Source of the DNA: Steroidobacteraceae bacterium
GTDB lineage: Bacteria > Pseudomonadota > Gammaproteobacteria > Steroidobacterales > Steroidobacteraceae
DNA length: 64,000 nucleotides
Direction of reading: 5' to 3'
Assembly: GCA_019187495.1 (NCBI GenBank)
Contig: JABAQN010000020.1
Coordinates: 1 to 64,000, forward strand
Within the stretch, counting starts at the first letter, position 1, and every line of letters begins with the position of its first letter. Of this stretch, positions 17,788 to 26,955 are shown one piece after another. The position numbers and the translations under genes were made by a program. Below the pieces are notes generated by a model. The model had not been told where the DNA came from. It did no database searches and was given only the letters and a program-made list of their open reading frames with translations.

Positions 17788-19182
17788 GTGACTGCCGACC
17801 TCATCTCGACCGAATCCTCCGCCGGGTCACTGCCACTCTGGCTGCTGCCGGAAGCCGCAGTGGACAACTGGCTTGCCCGGCAACCCGCGGCGCTTGCGCA
17901 ATGGGTGCGTTCGAACCAGTTCGCCGGCGAACGCCACCGCGTGCTCCTGCTGCCCGACGCGCAAGGGCGCGTGGGAGGCGCGCTGATGGGCCTCGGCGGC
18001 CTGGCGTCAGCCGATTCCCTGTGCCTCTGGCACGCGGCGCCGCTCGCCGATCGTCTGCCGGCGGATCGATGGCACATCGCAACGCCGCTCGGTGCGGCGG
18101 CCGCCACGCAGTTCACCCTCGGCTGGTTGACGGGCGCGTACCGCTACGGCCGCTATCGCACGGCGCCCTCCGCGGTGCAGGCCACGCTCGAAGCGCCCGA
18201 AGCCGCGGACATCACGTACGCGCGGGCCGCCGCCGCCGCGATGGCGCGCGCGAGGGATCTCGTCAACACGCCGGCGAACGACCTCGGGCCCGCCGAACTC
18301 GCGCACGCGGCGTCCGTGCTGGTGAAGCAGCACGGTGGATCGATCACGATCGTCGAAGGCGAGGCCCTCGCATCCGGCTTCCCGATGATCCACGCGGTCG
18401 GACGCGCAAGCAGCCGCGCGCCGCGCCTGATCGATCTCACCTGGGGCGATGCGGCGGCGCCGCGCGTCACGCTCGTCGGCAAGGGTGTGTGCTTCGACAG
18501 CGGCGGCCTCGACATCAAGGCCGCGGCCGGCATGCTGCTCATGAAGAAGGACATGGGCGGCGCGGCGTGCGTGCTGGCGCTCGCCGACCTGCTGATGCAG
18601 ATGCGCGCGCCGGTCCGCCTGCGCGTCCTCATCCCCGCGGTCGAAAACGCGGTCGGCGGATCGGCCTATCGCCCCGGCGATGTGCTGCGCTCGCGCAAGG
18701 GCCTCAGCGTCGAGATCGGCAACACCGACGCGGAAGGCCGGCTGGTGCTCGCCGATGCGCTGGCCGAGGCCGACTCGGACACGCCCGACCTGCTGGTCGA
18801 CCTCGCGACGCTGACGGGTGCCGCGCGCACCGCGCTCGGGCCGGAGTTGCCCGCCGCCTATTCGAATGATCCGCCGCTGCTCGAGGAACTGCGCGGCCAC
18901 GCCGAGCGCGAGCACGACCCGCTCTGGCCGATGCCGCTGTGGAACGGCTACGACGAGGACCTCGCGAGCAAGATCGCGGACGTCAACAACATGGCTTCGC
19001 ACGCGTTCGCCGGCTCGATCGTCGCGGCGCTTTTCCTGCGCCGCTTCGTGACCGCGAGCCCGCGCTGGATCCACATCGATCTCTACGCCTGGAACGCCAG
19101 GGAGCGCCCCGGCCGGCCGATGGGCGCCGAGGCCCAGTGCATCCGCGCGCTGTACCGGTTCATCCGTTCGCGCTTCGGATGA
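17788..19182 (+). CDS. Leucyl aminopeptidase family protein (peptidase M17)
   Basis: Cytosolic two-metal aminopeptidase releasing N-terminal residues from peptides. The 464-residue protein has a divergent N-terminal domain and the conserved catalytic half: [20 protein letters not shown] with metal Lys and Asp, [12 protein letters not shown], and the signature [14 protein letters not shown] with catalytic Asp/Glu/Arg. The later segment [17 protein letters not shown] is typical of M17. A GTG start at 17788 is used, since upstream sequence would run into the divergent ilv leader promoter. Its stop overlaps the next gene (ATGA). It resembles PepA, but the short N-terminal domain suggests a PepA-like paralogue. 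Confidence 0.88.
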   Translation: MTADLISTESSAGSLPLWLLPEAAVDNWLARQPAALAQWVRSNQFAGERHRVLLLPDAQGRVGGALMGLGGLASADSLCLWHAAPLADRLPADRWHIATPLGAAAATQFTLGWLTGAYRYGRYRTAPSAVQATLEAPEAADITYARAAAAAMARARDLVNTPANDLGPAELAHAASVLVKQHGGSITIVEGEALASGFPMIHAVGRASSRAPRLIDLTWGDAAAPRVTLVGKGVCFDSGGLDIKAAAGMLLMKKDMGGAACVLALADLLMQMRAPVRLRVLIPAVENAVGGSAYRPGDVLRSRKGLSVEIGNTDAEGRLVLADALAEADSDTPDLLVDLATLTGAARTALGPELPAAYSNDPPLLEELRGHAEREHDPLWPMPLWNGYDEDLASKIADVNNMASHAFAGSIVAALFLRRFVTASPRWIHIDLYAWNARERPGRPMGAEAQCIRALYRFIRSRFG

Positions 19183-20057
19183 TCGCGATCGCGCCCCGGC
19201 ACCTGCTCCTCCTCGTCGGCATCACGCTCATCTGGGGCCTCAACCTCGTCGTCGCGAAAGTCGGCGTCGGCGACATGCCCCCGGTGCTGTTCACGGCGCT
19301 GCGCTTCGGCCTGCTCGCTTTGATGACCACCCCGTTCCTGCGCTGGCACGGGGAAGCGACCGGCGCGATCGTCGTCACCGCGCTGCTCGTCGGCGGATTG
19401 TCGTTCACGCTGCTGTTCGTCGGCATCGCACGCGCGGACAACATCTCGTCGGTGGCGATCGTGTCGCAGCTCGGCGTGCCCTTTGCGACGCTGCTCTCGA
19501 TCGCGCTGCTCGGCGAGCAGGTGCGCTGGCGGCGCTGGACGGGCATCGGGCTCGCGTTCCTCGGCGTGCTGCTGATGGGGTTCGATCCCGCCGTCTTCGC
19601 GCAGCGCGCGAGCCTCGCCTACGTGACCGCCTCGGCGTTCGTCGGGTCGCTGGGCCTGATCGGGATCAAGCGCCTGCCGCGGCTGCCACCGCTCGAGCTG
19701 CAGGCGTGGATCGCCTGGATCAGCTGGCCGATGCTCGCCGTGCTGTCGTTCCTCGTCGAACGCGATCACCTGCATGCGCTCGTGACGGCGGGGTGGGTGG
19801 GTTGGGGCGCGCTCCTCTATACGACCGTGCTGTCGAGCCTGCTCGCGCATACCGCCTATTTTTTCCTCGTGCAGCGCTATCCGGTCACGAGCATCGCGCC
19901 GCTCACGGTGCTCTCGCCCGTGTTCTCGGTGGTCTTCGGCGTGCTGCTGCTCGGCGATCAACTGACGCCGCGCATCGTGCTCGGCGGCGTCTGCACGCTC
20001 GCGGGCGTGCTCGTGATCACGCTGCGCGAGAAGCAGTTCGTGGATACGGGCAGCTGA
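19179..20057 (+). CDS. EamA/DMT-superfamily membrane transporter
   Basis: Inner-membrane drug/metabolite transporter, 292 residues, with about ten hydrophobic segments in two EamA repeats. The first begins LLLLVGITLIWGLNLVVAKVG, and the second ends in PVFSVVFGVLLLGDQLTPRIVLGGVCTLAGVLVI, a typical EamA C-terminus. The ATG at 19179 overlaps the stop of the M17 peptidase gene, so the two are coupled. The family exports or imports amino acids and other small metabolites. The peptidase and ilvD neighbours suggest an amino-acid link, but the substrate is unknown. Confidence 0.85.
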   Translation: MIAIAPRHLLLLVGITLIWGLNLVVAKVGVGDMPPVLFTALRFGLLALMTTPFLRWHGEATGAIVVTALLVGGLSFTLLFVGIARADNISSVAIVSQLGVPFATLLSIALLGEQVRWRRWTGIGLAFLGVLLMGFDPAVFAQRASLAYVTASAFVGSLGLIGIKRLPRLPPLELQAWIAWISWPMLAVLSFLVERDHLHALVTAGWVGWGALLYTTVLSSLLAHTAYFFLVQRYPVTSIAPLTVLSPVFSVVFGVLLLGDQLTPRIVLGGVCTLAGVLVITLREKQFVDTGS

Positions 20058-20097
20058 CGTGCGCAGCGCGGGCCGCCCGGGGGCGAGCGAGGAGGCG

Positions 20098-21336
20098 ATG
20101 TTCCGGCGCGAGATCGTGCCGTGGGCGCTCATCGGGCTGACGCTGGGCCTCGTCGAGGGCGCCACGGCCGCGGTGCTCGTGAAGACGGGCTATCGCGGCA
20201 CGACCACGCCCTTCGCGGTCAATCTCGCGACCGCGCTCGTGAGCGGCGCGCCGGCCTTCTCCAATGTCGTGAGTTTCGTCTGGGCGAACATCGCGCACGG
20301 TCGCGCGCGGGTGCAGCTGCTCGTGCGGCTGCAGGCGCTGTTCGCGGTGCTCGTCGGGCTCATCGGCCTCGCGCCGCGCGCCGGCGGCGGACTCGCCTTC
20401 GCGGTGCTGTCGATCCTCGCCGCCCGCATGGTCTGGGCGGGCATCCTGACCGTGCGCGCGGCGATCTGGACGGCGAACTACCCGCGCCGTGTCATCGCGC
20501 GGATCACCGGTCGCATCGTGATCGTGAGTTCACTCGCGGTGGCGGGTGCCGCGGCGCTCGCGGGCGGGGTGCTGGCGGCGCGCGCGTTCGATCCGCGCTG
20601 GCTGTACGGTGGCGCGGCCGGCTGCGGACTCGCGGCGGCGCTGCTCTATCGGCGCGCGCGCGTCAGGCGGGAGTTCCGGCTGCTTGCCGACGAGACCGCG
20701 GCGGCAGGGGCGAGTGATGCGTTTTCGCTGCGCATGCTGCGCGGGATCCTGGCGGGTGACCCCGCATTCCGGCACTACATGTTCTGGATGGGATTGTTCG
20801 GCGGCGGCAACCTGATGCTGATCGCGCAGCTCGTCGTGATCCTCACCGACGGATTTGCGATGCCCGGGGGGCGCCAGATCGCGCTGCTCGCGGTCGTGCC
20901 GCTCGTGGCGCTGCCGCTGTTCGTGCCGTGGTGGGCGAGGCATTTCGACGGGGAGCACGTGATCGTCTACCGCGCGCGCCAGGGGTGGGCGCTCGTCGCG
21001 GCGGTCACGCTGTTCTGCTGCGCCGTTCTTGCCGGATGGCCGTGGCTCCTGTGGTGTGGCGCCGTGACATATGGATTCGCGATGGCGGGTGCTAATCTTG
21101 GCTGGAACCTCGGCCACACCGATTTCGCCTCGAGCGGCCGCGCGCAGCACTACATGGGCCTGCACGTGACGCTCACGGGCGTGCGAGGCATGCTCGCGCC
21201 GCCGCTCGGCATGCTGGTCTACCAGCTGCTCGAGGACTGGCAGCACGGCCGGGGCCGATACGCGCTCCTGCTGCCGCTCGCGATGACGACGGCCGGTACC
21301 CTTGGTTTCAACCGGATGAAGAACAGGCAGACATGA
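20098..21336 (+). CDS. MFS-type membrane protein of unknown substrate
   Basis: A 412-residue polytopic membrane protein with roughly ten to twelve hydrophobic segments and a basic loop [15 protein letters not shown] in the middle, as in MFS proteins. Seen segments include [18 protein letters not shown] near the N-terminus and [39 protein letters not shown] near the C-terminus. The last motif recurs in MFS proteins of unknown function. The ATG at 20098 is preceded by GAGGAGG. A GTG at 20059, right after the DMT gene, would add 13 residues. The stop overlaps the ilvD ATG. Confidence 0.75.
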   Translation: MFRREIVPWALIGLTLGLVEGATAAVLVKTGYRGTTTPFAVNLATALVSGAPAFSNVVSFVWANIAHGRARVQLLVRLQALFAVLVGLIGLAPRAGGGLAFAVLSILAARMVWAGILTVRAAIWTANYPRRVIARITGRIVIVSSLAVAGAAALAGGVLAARAFDPRWLYGGAAGCGLAAALLYRRARVRREFRLLADETAAAGASDAFSLRMLRGILAGDPAFRHYMFWMGLFGGGNLMLIAQLVVILTDGFAMPGGRQIALLAVVPLVALPLFVPWWARHFDGEHVIVYRARQGWALVAAVTLFCCAVLAGWPWLLWCGAVTYGFAMAGANLGWNLGHTDFASSGRAQHYMGLHVTLTGVRGMLAPPLGMLVYQLLEDWQHGRGRYALLLPLAMTTAGTLGFNRMKNRQT

Positions 21337-23018
21337 AGAAAACGAGTTCGAAGCAGGTCGATCCCCGTGCCTATTCCCGCCTCGTCGTCGACGGGGCGAA
21401 GCAGGCGCCGTCACGCGCCATGCTGCGCGCCGTCGGCTTCACGGAAGCCGATTTCGCGAAGCCGCAGATCGGCATCGCATCGACCTGGGCGAATGTGACC
21501 CCCTGCAACATGCACATCGGATCGCTCGCGGACCATGCGGCCGCCGGCGCCGACGCCGCCGGCGGCAAGAGCGTGGTGTTCAACACGATCACCGTGTCGG
21601 ACGGCATCTCGATGGGCTCGCCCGGCATGCGCTACTCGCTCGTATCGCGTGAAGTGATCGCCGATTCGATCGAAACCGTGGTCGGCGCCGAGGGCTTCGA
21701 CGGTTTCGTCGCCATCGGCGGTTGCGACAAGAACATGCCGGGCTGCGCCATCGCGATCGCGAGACTCGATCGCCCGGCCGTCTTCGTGTACGGCGGCACG
21801 ATCTGCCCGGGCGCGCAGCATCGCGACATCGTGTCGGTTTTCGAGGCGGTCGGCGGCCACGCGGCAGGCACGGTGAGCGATGCGATGCTGCTCGAGGTCG
21901 AACGCACGGCCATCCCCGGCGCGGGCAGCTGCGGCGGCATGTATACGGCCAACACGATGGCGTCGGCGCTCGAAGCGCTCGGGCTGTCGCTGCCCGGCAG
22001 TTCGGCGCAGGAGGCGGTGAGTGCCACCAAGGCGGATGACTGCCGGCGGGCCGGCGAGGCGGTCGTGCGGATGTTGAAGGAGGGACTGCGCCCGTCGCAG
22101 ATCCTGACCCGCAAGGCATTCGAGAACGCGATCACGGTCACCATCGCGCTCGGCGGCTCGACGAATGCCGTGCTGCACCTGCTCGCGATCGCACATGCAG
22201 CACGGGTGAAGCTGACGCTCGACGACTTCACGCGCATCGGACGGCGGGTGCCCGTGCTCGCGGACCTGCGCCCGAGCGGCCGGTACCTGATGTCGGAGCT
22301 GATCGCGATCGGCGGCATCCAGCCGCTGATGAAGCGGCTGCTCGATCGCGGACTCCTGCACGGGGAGTGCATGACCGTCACGGGCAAGACACTGGCGGAA
22401 AATCTCGCCGGGGCCAGGGATTACCCCGAAGGGCAGGATATCGTGCGGTCGTTCGCCGAGCCCATCAAGAAAGACAGCCACCTGGTCGTGCTTTATGGTA
22501 ACTGCGCGCCGGAAGGCGCGGTCGCCAAGATCACGGGCAAGGAAGGCCTGCGCTTCACCGGGCGCGCCCGTGTCTTCGAGGGCGAAGAGGCGGCAACCGG
22601 CGCGATCCTCGCCGGCAAGGTGAAGGCGGGCGATGTCGTCGTCATTCGTTACGAAGGACCGCGTGGCGGACCCGGCATGCGGGAGATGCTGAGCCCGACC
22701 GGCGCGATCATGGGCCGAGGGCTCGGGGACAAGGTCGCCCTGATCACGGATGGGCGCTTTTCGGGCGGCAGCCACGGCTTCGTCGTCGGCCATGTGTCGC
22801 CCGAGGCGGCGGTCGGCGGGCCGATCGCGTTGCTGCGCAGCGGCGACCGGATCACGATTGATGCGGTGGCGCGCAGCATTGTCGTCGATGTGCCGCGTGC
22901 CGAATGGGCGCGGCGCCGCAAGCGCTGGAAACCCCGCAAGCCCTACACGACATCCGGCGTGCTCGCGAAGTTTGCGCGCGTCGTGCGCAGCGCGTCGGAA
23001 GGCGCCGTGACGGACTAG
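21333..23018 (+). CDS. ilvD: Dihydroxy-acid dehydratase
   Basis: Fe-S dehydratase making 2-ketoisovalerate and 2-keto-3-methylvalerate in the valine/isoleucine pathway. The 561-residue protein has cluster cysteines in [18 protein letters not shown] and [14 protein letters not shown], plus the family segments [20 protein letters not shown] and [21 protein letters not shown]. The length fits the shorter non-enterobacterial IlvD clade. It overlaps the upstream MFS gene (ATGA), so it is expressed with pepA-like/DMT/MFS rather than with ilvC. It supplies 2-ketoisovalerate to LeuA encoded nearby. Confidence 0.95.
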   Translation: MKKTSSKQVDPRAYSRLVVDGAKQAPSRAMLRAVGFTEADFAKPQIGIASTWANVTPCNMHIGSLADHAAAGADAAGGKSVVFNTITVSDGISMGSPGMRYSLVSREVIADSIETVVGAEGFDGFVAIGGCDKNMPGCAIAIARLDRPAVFVYGGTICPGAQHRDIVSVFEAVGGHAAGTVSDAMLLEVERTAIPGAGSCGGMYTANTMASALEALGLSLPGSSAQEAVSATKADDCRRAGEAVVRMLKEGLRPSQILTRKAFENAITVTIALGGSTNAVLHLLAIAHAARVKLTLDDFTRIGRRVPVLADLRPSGRYLMSELIAIGGIQPLMKRLLDRGLLHGECMTVTGKTLAENLAGARDYPEGQDIVRSFAEPIKKDSHLVVLYGNCAPEGAVAKITGKEGLRFTGRARVFEGEEAATGAILAGKVKAGDVVVIRYEGPRGGPGMREMLSPTGAIMGRGLGDKVALITDGRFSGGSHGFVVGHVSPEAAVGGPIALLRSGDRITIDAVARSIVVDVPRAEWARRRKRWKPRKPYTTSGVLAKFARVVRSASEGAVTD

Positions 23019-23058
23019 GGTGGTTGTCCTGCAGCGCGCCGCTTGCGTCAGTGAGAAG

Positions 23059-23087
23059 TTGTCACCCGTGTTGCCAGCGGTTACAGT
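23059..23087 (+). promoter_or_regulatory. Predicted promoter of the tonB operon
   Basis: TTGTCA (23059-23064) and TACAGT (23082-23087) are separated by exactly 17 bp. Transcription from about 23094 would give a 5' untranslated region near 195 nt before tonB. That stretch contains a short CCCC/GGGG hairpin but no element I recognise. Confidence 0.55.
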
Positions 23088-23289
23088 CTCATTCCCCTGG
23101 GGGATGACGGTTCAGGAGGCGGGCGCGGTCCGGATGGGCGGATCGCACGGAGGCCTCGAGCCAGGCGCCGGGAAGCGCCGTCGGGTGGATGTCCGGTAAG
23201 GGTTGCGCGGGTTCGGTGGTGCAGATGGTGTGCCCCTCTCGCGGGCCAATGCCGGGTGTCCGGATAATTAACCGCGACCACGAGTGACC

Positions 23290-23922
23290 ATGGCCGCCTA
23301 CGCGCACGACTCGACCTTCGTTCCACGACGCATCGTCGTGTTCCTATTCATCGTGGTGTTCCATGTCCTGCTGATATGGGCGCTGGCCAACGGCCTCGCC
23401 CGCAAGGTCGTGGAGGTGCTCGCGCCTCCGATCCAGACCGACATCATCGAGGAGATCAAGCAGGACGAGCCGCCGCCGCCACCACCACCACCCGAGATGG
23501 AGCGCCCACCGGTCGAGGTGCCGCCGCCGGAGGTGAACATCCAGATTCCGGTGGATACCACGACCTCGACCGCGATCACCGATGTGACCGACCGTCCGGT
23601 GCCGATGGCGGCGCCACCGCCGCGAGCGGTCGTGCGCACCAACCCCACACTCGACAAGCGGTCGCAGCCGACCGAAGACTATTACCCGCCTGCATCGAAG
23701 CGCGCGGAGGAAGAGGGCACGACCACGGTGCGCGCCTGCGTGGGCGTGGACGGCAGGCTCGCCTCCACACCTACCGTGACCAGGAGTTCCGGGCACGAGC
23801 GGCTCGATGAAGCCGCGATCAAATGGACGACGCGCGGTGCGCGCTTCCGTCCCGCCACCGAAGACGGCAAGCCGGTCGAGCACTGCTTCCAGTTCAATGT
23901 CCGTTTCAAACTGACCAACTGA
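23290..23922 (+). CDS. tonB: TonB family protein (energy transducer)
   Basis: Periplasm-spanning transducer that couples the ExbB-ExbD motor to outer-membrane receptors. 210 residues. A single N-terminal membrane anchor (about 13-35, RRIVVFLFIVVFHVLLIWAL) is followed by an acidic linker and a Pro-rich spacer containing eight consecutive prolines and PPVEVPPPE. The C-terminal TonB domain (about 125-210) includes YYPPASKRAEEEGTTTV, RSSGHERLDEAAI and CFQFNVRFKL. The ATG at 23290 is preferred over a GTG two codons earlier. It is the first gene of tonB-exbB-exbD-exbD-TPR. Confidence 0.92.
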   Translation: MAAYAHDSTFVPRRIVVFLFIVVFHVLLIWALANGLARKVVEVLAPPIQTDIIEEIKQDEPPPPPPPPEMERPPVEVPPPEVNIQIPVDTTTSTAITDVTDRPVPMAAPPPRAVVRTNPTLDKRSQPTEDYYPPASKRAEEEGTTTVRACVGVDGRLASTPTVTRSSGHERLDEAAIKWTTRGARFRPATEDGKPVEHCFQFNVRFKLTN

Positions 23923-23943
23923 TCATCGATCCCTGAGGAATCT

Positions 23944-24675
23944 ATGGAAAACACCGCTGTCGTAGAAAACCCGTACGGTCTCGCCGCGCTCTGGGCGCAG
24001 GGCGACTGGGTCGCGAAGGGCACGCTCATCGTGCTTGCGCTGATGTCGCTCGGCTCCTGGTACATCATGCTGACGAAGCTGTGGGACCAGGGAAAGCTGC
24101 GCCGCTCGGCCAAGCTCGTCGAGAAGCAGTTCTGGACTGCCCCCTCGATCAAGGACGGCGTCGAGCGCCTGAAGAAGGGTGACGACTTCAGGAACATCGC
24201 GGAAGACGGCCTGCGCGCCACCTCGCACCACGAGGGTCGCCTGACCGACCGCATCGATCTCCACGAGTGGATCACGATCTCGCTGCAGCGCGCGGTGGAT
24301 GCCGTCAACGGCAAGCTGGCGTCGGGCCTCTGGTTCCTCGCGACCGTCGGCTCCGCCTCGCCGTTCGTCGGCCTCTTCGGCACGGTGTGGGGCATCTATC
24401 ACGCCCTCATCGCGATCGGCATCGCCGGCCAGGCGAGCATCGACAAGGTCGCCGGCCCGGTCGGTGAGGCGCTCATCATGACCGCCATCGGCCTCTTCGT
24501 CGCGGTACCCGCGGTGATGGGCTACAACTGGCTGCTCCGCCGCAACAAGGCCCTGCAGGACGGCCTGCGCAACTTCACGGCGGACGTCCACGCCTACCTG
24601 GTGGGCGGCGCGCGCGTCGGCGGCGAAGCCGGTGCAGCCCGTGCGAGCGCTCCGGCGGCCGCGGTCCGCAAGTAA
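23944..24675 (+). CDS. exbB: ExbB/MotA/TolQ-family proton channel protein
   Basis: Inner-membrane stator subunit that uses the proton gradient with ExbD to energise TonB. It has 243 residues and three membrane segments: near 25-45 (GTLIVLALMSLGSWYIML), then ASGLWFLATVGSASPFVGLFGTVWGIYHAL, then GEALIMTAIGLFVAVPAVMGYNWL. These two blocks are the MotA/TolQ/ExbB signature. A 21-bp gap separates it from tonB, and exbD follows after 15 bp. The C-terminus is Ala/Gly-rich and probably disordered. Confidence 0.95.
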   Translation: MENTAVVENPYGLAALWAQGDWVAKGTLIVLALMSLGSWYIMLTKLWDQGKLRRSAKLVEKQFWTAPSIKDGVERLKKGDDFRNIAEDGLRATSHHEGRLTDRIDLHEWITISLQRAVDAVNGKLASGLWFLATVGSASPFVGLFGTVWGIYHALIAIGIAGQASIDKVAGPVGEALIMTAIGLFVAVPAVMGYNWLLRRNKALQDGLRNFTADVHAYLVGGARVGGEAGAARASAPAAAVRK

Positions 24676-24690
24676 GCAAGGCACGCGCGC

Positions 24691-25125
24691 ATGGCCATGA
24701 GCGTTGGATCGGGCTCTTCGGGCGACGAACCGAAGGCCATGTCGGACATCAACACCACGCCCCTCGTGGACGTGATGCTGGTGCTGCTGATCATCTTCCT
24801 GATCACGATTCCCGTGATCACGAAGACCGTGCCCGTCGAACTGCCGAAGGCGACCAACATCGCCACGCAGACCAAGCCCGAGAACATCACCATTGCGGTG
24901 GATGAGGCGGGCAACGTCTACTGGAACAACGGCAAGGTCCCGAACCGGCAGGCCCTGCTCGAGTTCGTGAAGGCGGCAGCCGTGCAGGTACCGCAACCTG
25001 AAATCCACATCCGCGGGGATCGCAACGCGCGCTTCGAAGCGGTGGGGCGCGTGCTCTATGCGATCCAGCGGGGTGGCGTGGTGAAGGTCGGGTTCATCAC
25101 CGAGCCCGATCGCGGTACCCGCTGA
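24691..25125 (+). CDS. exbD: Biopolymer transport protein ExbD (first copy)
   Basis: Proton-conducting partner of ExbB with one N-terminal membrane helix and a periplasmic domain. 144 residues. The cytoplasmic start contains MSDINTTPLVDVMLVLLIIFLITIPV, including the conserved proton-path Asp in LVDVMLVLL. The periplasmic part ends RVLYAIQRGGVVKVGFITEPD. It is followed 13 bp later by a second, clearly different ExbD. Paired ExbD copies are known in Xanthomonas, where one copy is dispensable for iron uptake. Confidence 0.94.
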   Translation: MAMSVGSGSSGDEPKAMSDINTTPLVDVMLVLLIIFLITIPVITKTVPVELPKATNIATQTKPENITIAVDEAGNVYWNNGKVPNRQALLEFVKAAAVQVPQPEIHIRGDRNARFEAVGRVLYAIQRGGVVKVGFITEPDRGTR

Positions 25126-25138
25126 GGAGAGACAGACC

Positions 25139-25573
25139 ATGTCAATGAGTGTGGGGAGCGACAGCGGCGACGACGAGCCGATGGTGGAGATGAACACCAC
25201 GCCGCTGATCGACGTCATGCTGGTGCTCCTGATCATGTTCATCGTCACGATTCCGATCATGACCCACGCGGTCAAGCTCGACATGCCGCGCACGGACGTT
25301 CCGCCGCCACCGGATGCGATCAAGCCCGAGGTGATCGACATCGAGATCGACTTCGACGGCACGATCGTCTGGAACGGCACGGTGGTGCCGAGCCTCGAGG
25401 TGCTCGAGAGCTACTTCCGGCAGGAATCGCAGAAGGATCCGCAGCCCGAACTGCACCTGCGGCCCGATGCGCGCGCGCGCTACGACGTGGTGGCGAAGGT
25501 GCTCGCCGCCGCGCAGCGCAATCGCATGCAGAAGATCGGTTTCGTCAACACGGCGGAATTCCGCGACGAGTGA
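25139..25573 (+). CDS. exbD2: Biopolymer transport protein ExbD (second copy)
   Basis: A second ExbD of 144 residues with its own start signal. The membrane helix is MNTTPLIDVMLVLLIMFIVTIPI, with the conserved Asp retained. The periplasmic domain differs from copy one: a PPPP stretch, an Ile/Asp-rich strand VIDIEIDFDG, and RNRMQKIGFVNTAEF at the end. The divergence argues for specialisation rather than recent duplication. In known two-ExbD systems the extra copy adapts the motor to particular receptors. Here the partner receptor could be the TonB-dependent receptor gene 7 kb downstream, though this is inference. Confidence 0.92.
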   Translation: MSMSVGSDSGDDEPMVEMNTTPLIDVMLVLLIMFIVTIPIMTHAVKLDMPRTDVPPPPDAIKPEVIDIEIDFDGTIVWNGTVVPSLEVLESYFRQESQKDPQPELHLRPDARARYDVVAKVLAAAQRNRMQKIGFVNTAEFRDE

Positions 25574-25626
25574 TCCGGGCGCGACTGCGTACCGGTTCAG
25601 CGTGTGTTCATCCGCCTCCTGAGAAT

Positions 25627-25662
25627 GTGACCCCGTGGCACGAGCACGGGGTCACGCATTTT
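25627..25662 (+). terminator. Hairpin terminator after exbD2
   Basis: A perfect 11-bp stem, GTGACCCCGTG (25627-25637) and CACGGGGTCAC (25645-25655), with a 7-nt loop, is followed by GCATTTTG. The T-run is short, so it may be partial, letting some transcription continue into the TPR gene 14 bp further on. Confidence 0.6.
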
Positions 25663-25676
25663 GACCAGAGGACATC

Positions 25677-26921
25677 ATGAGGAAGACATCGAGTCTCGCA
25701 TCGTTACTGGCGACGGCGCTGCTGGCCGCAGGGCTGGCCGCCGCCACGGGCATCGCACACGCCGCGGAGCAGGCCAAGGGCCCGACCGTCAGCAGGGCAC
25801 TCGCCAAGCCGCTCAAGGCGGCCCAGGAGGCGCTCGGCAAGAAGGACTGGCAGGGGGCGCTCACGAGGCTCGGCGAAGCCGACGCGGTCGCGGGCAAGTC
25901 GCCGTATGACCAGCACCTGATCGCGGAAATGCGCGGCTTTGCCTACGTGCGGCTCGGCAACTACGCCGAGGCGGCGAAGAACCTCGAGGCGGGGCTCAAT
26001 TCGGGGTTCCTCGCGCAGGAGGATATCCCGACGCGCGTGCGCGCGCTGTCGCAGCTCTACTACCAGACGAAAAACTACGGCAAGGCGATCGAGTACGGCA
26101 ATCGCGCGATCAAGGGCGGCTTCGCCGATGCCGACATCTACACGCTCGTCGGCCAGGCGTATTACGTGCAGGGTGACTACCGCGGCACCCTCAAGTTCAT
26201 GGACAACTACGTCGACGACCAGGTGCGCCGCGGCCAGACGCCGAAGAAGCAGTCACTCGAGCTGATCCTCTCCTCGTGCATCAAGATGAAGGACGACAAC
26301 TGCGCGACGGGCGCGCTCGAACGCCTCGTCAAGTACTACCCGTCGCCGGAGTACTGGAAGAACATCATGTATTCGCTGTTCCGCGCGCCGGATCGCGATG
26401 ACAAGGTGCTCCTCAACACCTTCCGCCTCGCGGTGGATGTCGATGCGCTGACGCGCGGCGAGGAATACACGGAGATGGCCCAGCTCGCGATCGAGCAGGG
26501 TACGCCGGGTGAGGCGGTCACCGTGCTCGAGAAGGCCTTCGCGAAGAATATCTTCACGGACGAGCGCGAGAAGGACAAGAACCAGCGGCTGCTCGATGCC
26601 GCGAAGAAGTCCGCCGCCGCCGACCAGGCTGCGCTCGCCAAGCTCGAGGGCGAAGCGGCGAAGGCCAAGACGGGTGGTGCGGACGCGGGGCTCGGCAAGG
26701 GCTACCTCAGCTATGGCCAGTACGACAAGGCGGCGGCGGCCCTGCAGCGCGGCCTCACGAAGGGCGGCCTGAGCGACGCATCCGAGGCGCGCCTGCTGCT
26801 CGGCATCGCGCAGCTGAAGAGCGGCAGCAAGGGTGACGCGATCAAGACCTTCAGTTCGCTGAAAGGCGACGCCAAGTACGGCCGCCTCGCGGGGCTCTGG
26901 GCGATCCACGCGCAGGCCTGA
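25677..26921 (+). CDS. Secreted TPR-repeat protein of the TonB-ExbBD operon
   Basis: A 414-residue protein with a Sec signal peptide (cleavage likely after AHA at about residue 29). Tetratricopeptide-like helices follow: KPLKAAQEALGKKDWQGALTRL, RGFAYVRLGNYAEAAKNLEAGL, YYQTKNYGKAIEYGNRAI, and a later Ala-rich repeat GKGYLSYGQYDKAAAALQRGL. Periplasmic TPR proteins encoded behind tonB-exbB-exbD are known in gammaproteobacteria and are thought to assist TonB function. The catalytic role, if any, is unknown. It is separated from exbD2 by a hairpin, so its level may differ. Confidence 0.85.
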   Translation: MRKTSSLASLLATALLAAGLAAATGIAHAAEQAKGPTVSRALAKPLKAAQEALGKKDWQGALTRLGEADAVAGKSPYDQHLIAEMRGFAYVRLGNYAEAAKNLEAGLNSGFLAQEDIPTRVRALSQLYYQTKNYGKAIEYGNRAIKGGFADADIYTLVGQAYYVQGDYRGTLKFMDNYVDDQVRRGQTPKKQSLELILSSCIKMKDDNCATGALERLVKYYPSPEYWKNIMYSLFRAPDRDDKVLLNTFRLAVDVDALTRGEEYTEMAQLAIEQGTPGEAVTVLEKAFAKNIFTDEREKDKNQRLLDAAKKSAAADQAALAKLEGEAAKAKTGGADAGLGKGYLSYGQYDKAAAALQRGLTKGGLSDASEARLLLGIAQLKSGSKGDAIKTFSSLKGDAKYGRLAGLWAIHAQA

Positions 26922-26955
26922 GCCGCAATCGTTGGAGAGTGGGGGCGGCGGACGA

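Noticed and set aside
24691-25573. Two consecutive exbD genes as an assembly duplication
   Set aside because: The two proteins differ clearly outside the membrane helix, so they are true paralogues.
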